From the NCBI GenBank assembly GCA_023213315.1, contig JAKCPI010027531.1:1-64000 (forward strand): 64,000 nt of DNA, read 5' to 3'. Origin of the DNA: Euborellia annulipes (lineage: Eukaryota > Arthropoda > Insecta > Dermaptera > Anisolabididae). Of this stretch, positions 38,402 through 48,400 are shown piece by piece. Below the pieces are notes generated by a model, which was not told where the DNA came from, made no database searches, and was given only the letters and a program-made list of their open reading frames with translations. The number at the start of each line of letters is the position of its first letter. The first letter of the stretch is position 1. Made by a program: the position numbers and the translations under genes.

Positions 38402-38586
38402 GTAAGTAAAATTGTGACATATTTTTATTTTAATCCATTTCAATCAATTTAATTATAAATAATCAATCTATCTTATTAATATAATTGAAAATAAAATACA
38501 TAACTATTCATTAATAGATATTTATTTTTAAAGACTTATAAATATTTGAATTTTACAGGGCAAGGGAAAGAAGATTAACCTTAGCC

Positions 38587-40332
38587 ATGGTAAGTTTTTG
38601 CTTCATTTAAACAAAATATTAAATTATTTCTCAATTAAATTAATTTTTTGTGTATTATTAACTATTTATAATATTATTAAATAAATTATTTTAGCCACGT
38701 GAAATTAAGGAGATCAAGGATTTCTTACTTAAGGCAAGAAGGAAAGACGCAAAATGTGAGTTTCTTATTAAAACTTATTACTTTTGTATACTTTAAATTG
38801 AATATTAATTTATTTGTCAATTGGTCACTTTTAAATAGCTGTGAAAATCAAGAAAAACCCTGATAACACCAAATTCAAGGTGCGATGTTCTCGATTTCTC
38901 TACACCCTGGTCATTCGTGACAAAGAAAAGGCCGAGAAATTGAAACAATCCCTTCCTCCTGGTAAGAGTTTAACTATTTATTTCGATAAAAAAAAGAAAA
39001 TTTAGTTAATTAAACTGTCCAATCCTAATGATTTGTTATACACACATCTCTATATATATATATATAAACTTAAAAAGAGAATTATAATAAGGCTGGTTTT
39101 TTTATTAGGTTAGTGCAGCAATAATAAATAGATTAAATTCATCTTAGATATATATATATATATATATGTATGACTTAGTTCCTAGCATGGGATCGAAAGA
39201 GCAATAGGGAAAAAGGCCAAAGGAAAAATGCATATAGGTACAATTCTTTAGCCAATTTTTCAATATAAACCAAGATATTTCTCCCAACATGACAAGTTTT
39301 TCCAATAGATTCTAGTGGTCTTTCTCTGAAGCTATTCAGAAGCCCTTAAAAAAAGATTTGCAAGCCCGTAGGGCTTTTTAGTTTTTTAGATTTTTAACTC
39401 CTTTAATGGAAACTTTCATGGTTCAAACCTAGAAAATTTCCTATAAATATTTTCATTTTCTTTTATAAAAACAATGAAATAATCACAAGATAAAACGCAT
39501 GGGTGCGACTTTACTTGGGCGCTCCCTGTACAGCTGGGATTAGCAGATTGGAAAGGAGAAAAGTCTGTTTTTTTTTTTCTATTAATGTTCCCAATATAAT
39601 AATTTTCTATGGGTTGAAAAATTCTTTAATTAATAATTTTACAGCCATAAGAATAAAATGATATGATTAAGTAGATTGCTTACAACATGATATGACTCTT
39701 AGCTAGCCTTGAAAAGTATTACATATTCGCAAACATTTTAATTCATGTTATATAAAATTATAAAATAAATATATAAAATTTCTAGACATTCATTGATTTA
39801 CTAAACTTCGGGTGGGTACGGGCGGGTTTGAAAAAATTTCGGGCGCGTACGGGCGGGCCTGAAGAATGGTAAAAAATTACGGGCCGGACACGGGCGGGAA
39901 GTAAAAAAAAAATACGGGCACGGGCCAAAAAAAATCGGCCCGTGCACTTTATACGTATTTCGACACCATATGTGTCATCTTCAGAAGCGAATTATTTCGC
40001 TACTAGTAATTCGCTTCTGAAGATGACACATATGGTGTCGAAATAAGTATAAAGTGTTAATATAATATCAAATTAATATATTATTGAAACAGAAAACCTT
40101 GTGAATTTAATTCTCCTATTAAAGCATAATGTTTCAACTAGAGCCAACGGTTACCAGTTTAAAATTAACTACATTTGTTGTTTTTACTCTTATACCCCCG
40201 TGAAACCCCACATATAAATACAACCTCGGTTTAAAATGTTTCGCCTAAAACCCACACCACAATCTTTAAATTTAATTCATGTTATTAATTTTTTTTCTCT
40301 TTACAGGTTTACAAGTGAAAGAAATCAAATAA
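38587..40332 (+). CDS. RpL38: Ribosomal protein eL38 (L38), 70 aa
   Basis: Protein of the large cytosolic ribosomal subunit. Coding exons: 38587-38589 (the ATG alone), 38695-38755, 38839-38961 and 40307-40332, 213 bases with stop. The protein begins [20 protein letters not shown], continues [21 protein letters not shown] and [15 protein letters not shown], and ends LQVKEIK. This matches the whole eL38 family, which is 69-70 residues long. The leader exon resumes at 38559, so the start codon sits at the very end of a 31-base exon, an arrangement common in ribosomal-protein genes. Intron 3 (1.3 kb) has taken up several mobile elements. Codon use includes more C-ending codons than the surroundings, as expected for a highly expressed gene. 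Confidence 0.97.
39398..39530. repeat. Mariner-type MITE, family B, half copy
   Basis: Right half only: AATGGAAACTTTCATGGTTC, AACAATGAAATAATCACAAG, ending GCGCTCCCTGTA. The terminal GGGCGCTC resembles family A rather than B, which hints at a chimeric end. Confidence 0.6.
39810..39945. repeat. CGGGCGGG-type repeat fragment
   Basis: GGGTGGGTACGGGCGGGTTT is repeated with changes about four times and ends ATCGGCCCGTGC. A G-rich island in AT-rich intron 3 of RpL38; probably a piece of a MITE directly abutting the palindrome at 39946. Confidence 0.45.
39946..40064. repeat. Perfect palindrome with paired hammerhead-like motifs
   Basis: Arms CACTTTATACGTATTTCGAC and GTCGAAATAAGTATAAAGTG meet at TAATTCGCTACTAGTAATT-like centre sequence (about 40000). 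Each arm has CTTCTGAAGATGACACATAT then GGTGTCGAAA: CTGAAGA at 40017-40023 and GAAA at 40040-40043 on plus; the mirror at 39978-39984 and 39957-39961 on minus. The GACAC/GTGTC stem is intact. Confidence 0.7.
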
Positions 40333-40372
40333 ATGAACGACATCTAAATTTTACATTGTAAATGGATTTTAT

Positions 40373-40378
40373 AATAAA
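40373..40378 (+). terminator. Poly(A) signal of RpL38
   Basis: AATAAA about 40 bases after the RpL38 stop. The opposing death-domain gene ends at 40503, so the two 3' ends lie within 170 bases of each other and their UTRs may overlap. Confidence 0.6.
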
Positions 40379-40502
40379 CAGATATTGAAGAAAAAAAAAT
40401 GTATTGATATTCATAAATATTATATACGTATGTATATTATTAATATATATATATATATGTAAACAATTTCCCATTTATAACTTTGAGTGGTTGTTGTTCT
40501 TG

Positions 40503-43063
40503 TCATATAAGAAGTTGATTTTCAATCATTTTATTTGATTTTGTGTTAATGTATTCGAGATCATCATCAATTGATGAATTATCATTTTCTGTTTCTGCTT
40601 GATGATTCTTTCTAAAAAAAAAAAGAAAATTATTAAACAACCGCTCATTCAATATATTATCCAATATTTCTTTCATTCCGTCTTTTTTTCTTTCATTTAA
40701 CAAGAAATATCTTTTAACTTTTAACATGTACATTAAAAAAACGAAAATATTATTTCGTTATTTTCATTTTACCATGTTGAAAGCATTTAATTAAATGACA
40801 TTTGTAAAATATTTTTAATTTATATCACATTTCATCCTCATCACATTTATAGTCCCCAAAATCTAAGTCGTCAGCAATTATCATCCTGATTTATCCATTT
40901 ATTAATTTAATGAAGTAATGTTTGAGATACTTTCAAAGGTAAAAGCTTCTTCTTCTTTCGCTTTGGCTTATCCCTATTTTTTTTTTTTTTCTAGGGGTCG
41001 CTCATTTTAATTTTCTCTCTCCACAAAGCCCTATCTTGCACATCCTCAAACTCCAATCCCTTCTGCCTGCAGTCCTCGATCACACAGTCCATCCATCTCC
41101 TTTTGGGCCTACCCCTTGGTCTCTTTCCTTCCACCTTCAAATTCAACATTCTCTTCCCCACATATTCCTCTTCTCTTCTCATCACATGACCAAACCATCT
41201 CAGCCTACTTTCCTGGATCTTTTTGGATACCTCCACCACCCCTGCCATTTCTCGGATCTTCTCATTCCTCACTCTATCCCTTCTTGTTTTTCCCAAAAGG
41301 TAAAAGCTGCAAACCACAAAATTCAAATGAGGTTTACAGCGTTTTACTTATATGATCCTTGGATACTATACTAACCATTTCGATAAAAAAATTGGAATGT
41401 AATTTTTATTTAGACATACAGCCTTATAAAGCATTTACTCACCTTCTTCTTATACACGATGCAATGACAATCCAAATCGCTTTTAATATTATTCCTAAAC
41501 AAAAACTCACGAGCAATATTAAAATAACAACACAAATTGTATCAAAAGGAAGCCACTCATCAGGTTCATTAAATTCTGGCATTAAATCTTTCGTATGAAT
41601 GGCAACTATTCTAAAAAAATATAAAAATCACTTAACTAAATTTGAAACATAACATTACATTCATAGGAAAAGAAGGAAGAATAATATAAAATATTTTTTA
41701 AATTTGGTTTATTTCTCTAGATCGATTCTTTTTCTATGATTAATTTATAAAATTTTATTCTGTGTTATTTGAATTAAGATCAATATTTTTTAGAAGAAAA
41801 AAATGAACAAGATCAGGATATATTATTCAGAAATATTAATCTGTATTTAATTATGAAAATTTAATATTTACTTTGGAGATTCCGAGCTGGCCAGAACTGC
41901 GAAAGGATCCTGGATAAGTGTCTCATTGATTTCACGATCGATTTCATTAAAGACTGTGTTAGAAAGCCATTCGGCCAAATCGTAACGATTCATTTGTCTC
42001 AACCGATGAACTAACACAGTGTGACTTTGAATTGCCCCTTCATCTGGAGAGGAATTCCAGTGTAAAAGTAAATTCAAGCAAGGCTCATCGTCAGCAATCA
42101 CTTGTTCTAAAACAACAATTTTAAATTAATGAAATTGAATATATATATATATATGTTACGCCGAATCGACGAAATTGCTTATTTCATGAAATCGGCAAAA
42201 TTTTGCCGTTTTCATGAAATCGGCAAGCAATGTTAGATTTGAAGGTGGAGTGGAAGATGCAGTAGCGTAACGTTTTTTTTTTTATTTGCCCCCCCCCCCG
42301 CAACATTAGTAGTTAATTAGAAGGAAATGTATAGGCCTAACTTAAAAAATCAAAATGAATAATGCCACTAAGTAGGAAGAAAAATATATACATTTAAAAA
42401 AATCTATTTTCTCTTCAGGGGCGTACCGAGACAGTTTGGGGGCATGGGGCGCCACTAGAAGAGGGGACTATATATGTACATTTTGTACCAGAGGTGTATA
42501 TTGAATTTTTCGGGAGGGGGGGGGGGGGCGAACTCATTTTTAAATATCCCCCTCCTCCATACACAAAAATATTTTTAAATTACCGAAAATCCCTGAACCC
42601 CGAGGGCACCGGGCTCTCTCAAAGACAAATTTTCATGAAATTTCTTTTTTATCTAAATTTTTCCGTTTTCACCTGATCCTTGGGGGCCTATGCCGGCTCG
42701 GGGCCTGTGGCCGACCTCCCCCTCCCCCTCGGTAGTTCTCTTTTTACTTTCTTTGATGCAAACACTTTGATAACTTCGTTAAGATACTGTTTTTTAGCCC
42801 GGCCCGCGGGCCGCCCCGCATCGCGAGGGTGTACGTTAAGCCACTGGGAAAGTGGATGGATTATATAATCGAAGACTGCAAGCAGAATGGATTGGAGTGT
42901 AAGGAAAGAGTATTGTGGAGATTGAGACTAAAAACGAGATCCGTAGGAAAAAAAAATAAAGTAGGGATAACCACGAGTAAAAGATGAAGCTGAAAGATTA
43001 AATTATAACCAAATGTTGGCTGAGAGGTCATGTATAAGGAAGGCCTTTATAAAGGTATAGATC

Positions 43064-43098
<35 letters not shown>

Positions 43099-45377
43099 TT
43101 TTCCTCTCGGCTGCTGAGGATTTATTGAATTGATTTCAGTGGCGTCATTTGGAGGGGGGGGGCAGGGGGGAGCTTTTGCCCCCCCCCCCCAAGGGCTCTG
43201 ATTTTTATAAAATTTTATATTATTCTAAATAAAATACTCCAAAATACATCTATGAGTATACAAACTGTACAAAATTAAACAATTAATTTAATTAAATATG
43301 TTTTGGCCAAATTTGAGTACCCATTTGTAAGTAAATTTTAAGAAAAAAAAAATGTTTGCCCCCCCCCCCCAAGAAAAAGTTGAAATGACGCCACTGATTG
43401 ATTTATTAAATTACATTATACCGTTGACAACCGGGGCTCGTTCTATATATATATAGGCCTATATTCTCTTAATAACAACGGGTTTCAAATTGGAGGGAAT
43501 TTCTAAATGAGAAATAGTCATAATTAGAAACAAAATAAATAAATAATTAAAATAAATAATTTTTGAAAAGAAAAAAAAATTGCAAATTTTATATCAGATT
43601 TATTGAAAATTTATTTTCATAGACAAATGATGACAGAGATAGGAAAAAAAATAAATTAAAAGTAAAATAAAAATTTATATAAAAAATTATTCTAAATTAT
43701 TTTTTAAAGTTAGAATAATTTATTTTATACAATTTTTTTTTAAATTTTATTATGATTAATTGTCTAACAAGTTGATCGTCCATTTGACAGCTTCTCTGAC
43801 CTGTCCGATCGTGTAACATGTTTACCGCGTAAATCAGGGCCTAAATTGAGCTGTCATCACATTTATTATAGGTAAATTTAATTATTTCTTTTGATAATTA
43901 ATCCATTCTGCATGATTTTATTATGTAATGTTTATTTCTAACAAATTAAATCATTTTATGTGTGTGTGAGTTAAGAAAATTAGTTGCCCAGCGTTTAACC
44001 TTTCATCTCATCTTTCTCATTTATTTATTTTCTTTTATAAACCCTTGATTGTATTTTATTAATTATTTTAATTTCTCTAATTATTTTCTTAAATGTGAGT
44101 GAATTATTTTAAGTAAAATCAGTCTGACAGATCTTACAGGTAAGTTTATAAAATTTTAATATAACGCATTTTCCACTTGATTAATTCATGTTTTATTAAT
44201 TCATAGCAAGTCTTATGTGATGCAGTTGTAATTCTAAATATTTTTTCCTTTTATTTAACAGTAAATACAAAAATAAGTTTCCAAATAGTTTTTGATTTCA
44301 TTTTGGAAACAGATAATATTCATCTTTTTCCCTTCTTCTTTTTAAAATTATCAAACGAAAATTTATAATGCTGACATCCTTATGTATATATATTTTTTAG
44401 AAAAAATCAATTTTTATATTTAAAATAAAAGATGATTTTCTAATTTGAAACAGAAGAGAATGGATTTATCAAAATCATTTATGAATTTATACCCCCATTT
44501 ATTATATATATTGGATCACACTGATTCTCATCATTAATAAACAAAAAATTTTTTTCTTTTATTTAATTTGTTCAACTTTTGCTCTCGAATTGTGTGATTT
44601 CCAAGTACAATTTAGTTACAGACACTTATGATTTGCATTTAAGAGAATTAAACCAGGATTTTTGACTTTTTAACAAATAAAATATAATAGAAAAGAAAAA
44701 TTTTTTTCTCCTTCCTTTAATTTTTATAATGACAAATGTCATTGTGTTCCAATATATATATATATATATATATATAAAGTGGCAAGGTGATCTAATTAAA
44801 AAATGGATTCATTCCTCCCGGTATATATATATATATATATAATTTATTTTGGAGTTTAGACTTTCACATTTGTTCTCAATAATAAAAGAATTTGATTTTC
44901 GGTTTAACTGTTTTTTATTTGTAAGAGTTACAACGTTTCGGCCACTCCTTCGGTGGCCTTCTTCAGGTACAATTCACCTAAGATTACAAAGATTGTCACA
45001 TCTGTGACCTCACAATCATTTTTAGAAAATTTCGATTTCTTAATGGGATCAAAGTAAATTTAAAGATTTTCAGAATGTAATTTATTTTTAGGGCAACAGA
45101 TAGATACTTTAACATTTTTTTTTTTTTTACCATTTAAAAGGATATATATCTAAATAATTGCAGAATGCTCTGGTCCGTATGTCACTCTCTGTTTGACTGA
45201 CTTCCCTTTGAATGAAATTTTTTTTGCACTCTTTTAGAGGACATTATGGACACCCCAGGAAAATCCCCAAATGGGGAGGCTAAAAATATTTTTGAAAAAT
45301 CGAGGATTTTCCGTTTGGAATGCTTTTTGTCCCAATTATGCCAAATATTTAAAAAATATTTACTATGTCTGTGTAAT

Positions 45378-45414
<37 letters not shown>

Positions 45415-48400
45415 GTATGAGTTGGAAATTTTTCCTAATTCTCTTTTCTTTTTTTTTCTAGTCTTAACTGCTGCACTTGTCTTCTCGACTTAAGTTGAGA
45501 CAAAGCCTGCAGATATGGACAACAGGCAGAGTCACTCCGGCCCAGAATTTCTATGATTTCTACTTTTTGGTAAGTACATTTACACTTTATAGTTCATTAA
45601 GTAAGGATCAAACTATGGATTAGAATAAAAATTTTTTTATTAGGCCCCTATTTGCATAATAAAATGCATCGAAATTAGATTCTTAAACAATTTCTCTTTT
45701 GCAGGTTTGTGTTTATCCAGTGTTCAGTGTTCAGTGTTCAGTGTTCAATTAGTGCAATCAACTGGATCAGCTCTACGAGTGCAAAGGAGCTTCGATGGAT
45801 CAGCTCTACGAGTTCCAGGCAAGCAGCTTCGAGCAACCGTCAACCCCTCAGGAGGTGAATATTTTATACTCTAAACATACCCTAATAAATCCAAAAATAT
45901 ATCTGATTCTAATTTCATTTTTTCTTTTTTGTTACAGATTCCTGAGGGTCACCAGAACAAAGGTATTATGCATGGTGCAAGAATATTGAAGGGGGTAGAT
46001 TAGATTAGCTTTTTAGGATGTTCTTCTTTTCAGCTGACACAGAGAGAGAGAGACAGAGCCTCTTCCGCCTCGGGATTTCATTATCATCTTCTTAATATCC
46101 AGAGCTTAAGGTGTGATTGCTAAACGAATACAAATTTAATTGTATTCACTTTTTGATATTTATAATTTAGAAAATTTATTTTTAAACCTTAAATGTAGAT
46201 TAAAGATTTAAATCTAGAGGGGTGGAGGGTGCACCATGCCAACGAGCCAACGAGAGGGATTTTTTTTGACCTGTAGTTCCCTCCTCGTGAATCTATTAGT
46301 GGAGAAACCAACGAGAATACTTTCATTTTAGATCTTTGTTTTTGGATATTCGTCGTCGTTGTTGATGTTGTTGTTGTTAGCTTCAGGTGCCTTTTAGCTC
46401 GTTCTTTTTGTTAGGATGCCTTGATTTGTTCTTTTAATTTAGGATCCAAACTGAGAGCTACAATGAAAGATATTCTCGTTGATTTATTTCATGAACGGTT
46501 CATAAAGAGATGCGGCCAGATTTAATTGAAAGATCGAAGCCCAGGTTCCAAGTGTTCTAGTGTTTTGCGAAAAGACGTCTTTTATTGACACACTCGGGAT
46601 ATGTTTTTCTATCTTTGGGGGTGGGTTTGAGGTGGCTCTATGAGTAAAGCGAGTCAGGGAAGGGTGCAGTTTCTCCAGGAATAGCCTGGATGGTCCAAAT
46701 TGCAATCCTTGAGGCTAAGGACAAACCCGAGGGCTCCACCGTTCTGATGGTGGGGACGGGGTCACAAATACTCTCTCTATTGTTTTCGTAGTTTGTGTTA
46801 GGCTAGGTAGGATCTCTTCCACGTCAGCCCCCGCACTCGCTTGCTCGTAATCCAAAAAATCACGTTCATTCTCACTGATACGATTTCCTCAGACTTAGGG
46901 TTTACGGTTTAAAAATATATAAATATTCATCAAATATACTGGTATATATATATTTATATATATATATAATTTGTATTTGACAAGCAAGCAAGAGATAATT
47001 AATTATTTAAAACCTTGCTGTTCTTTTTTTATTATTTTCATTTACTACATACACTTTTTGTTGTAGTAGATGAAGATATCTTTTTTGGTGTTTATTTTCT
47101 ATTTAGTGTTTATCTGAGTGTAAAAAAGTGAGAGAAGAGAGAAAATTTTCAATATTTTTTGGAAAATTAAAGGTAAACCTAAACATTAATTCATAATTCT
47201 TATAAATTAACTGATTAGAATTAAGGCTAATTTAAATTTTTTTTTCCAGGTCATATTCTGTATTCCTAGATGATCTTCTAAAATATAGAAAACATGAATG
47301 AAATCTCAGAAAATTGACAATTTCGATCCTCAAGCAAAAAACCGTCCAGAAAAGAATTATATTATATTTGCCACTCACTCATACATTTTGCAAATTATTT
47401 CTTGTGATAAAATTGAAACAAGTCGAGAATTGGAATTGCTGTAATTGAATTACTTAGAAGAAAAGAAAATTTCATTCACGTAAAAATTCCAACATTCAAG
47501 AATTGAAATTGATTCATTTGTGTCTGTTACTGGAGGGTGAGATTATCTCGCACCTTTCAATTCCGATGAGGAGATTTCTCGAACACGAACGAGCTAACCT
47601 TCCTTAATTCCAGTTCCTTAATCTGCAGCTTGTCCTGCTTAGCTATTCGCCACCTCATTCAAGAAACTTTTCTATAAATCATTTGGACATCATTTACTAA
47701 TATTAAAATACTGGTACGAAGAATGTCCTAGAATTTGTTTCTTTTTATTTTCTACCACTTTCAAGATAGAGTGAAAAATATTTTTTTTTTTTTAAATGAC
47801 CACAAGTTGCTGGAGTAAAGGCCATTTATTCAGATCGAAGGGTTTTAAAAGAAGATCAAGATAATTTTTTTGGGGAGCTTAGAAGGGACCTCTACGTGGC
47901 CCATCCTAATAACGTTGTCTTATCTGAAAGACTCGGCTAATCCTTCCAAACAACAACAAAATACTTCAAACAGAATTGTAAAAAGATGAAATTATAAAGC
48001 AACCCGATAAAAAATAATTATTTTGTATATTGTTATAAGCTCAAGCATTCCAAAAAAGGACGCTTTAGTTTATTCCCTTAAAATTTGAATAGTTTCTTCC
48101 AAAATTTATATGAATCTGGTATGACAAGCACAGAAAAAACTTTCAATTGGATGAGAGGCGCCAAAAATGACCAGGCACGGAGACGACAACTTAGCCAGGA
48201 ACGGCCTACTATAAATGTCAAAAAATAAATAAAAAATTTTAATGAATTATGAATTGGCTTTGAGAGAGTTCTTTGGAACTAATTGCAGTATCAGCTTTAT
48301 TGCTTATTATACAACATTTTAGGCACTGTCGTCTTCAAAAAGAAAATCCTCCTCTACTATCAATACACCGTTCCCATAGTTTCTTTCATTTTTGGAACGC

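Noticed and set aside
41036..41374. Plus-strand ORFs of 79-112 codons
   Set aside because: Shadow of the minus-strand LINE tail, which has recognisable RGRPKRRW and LRWFGHV motifs.
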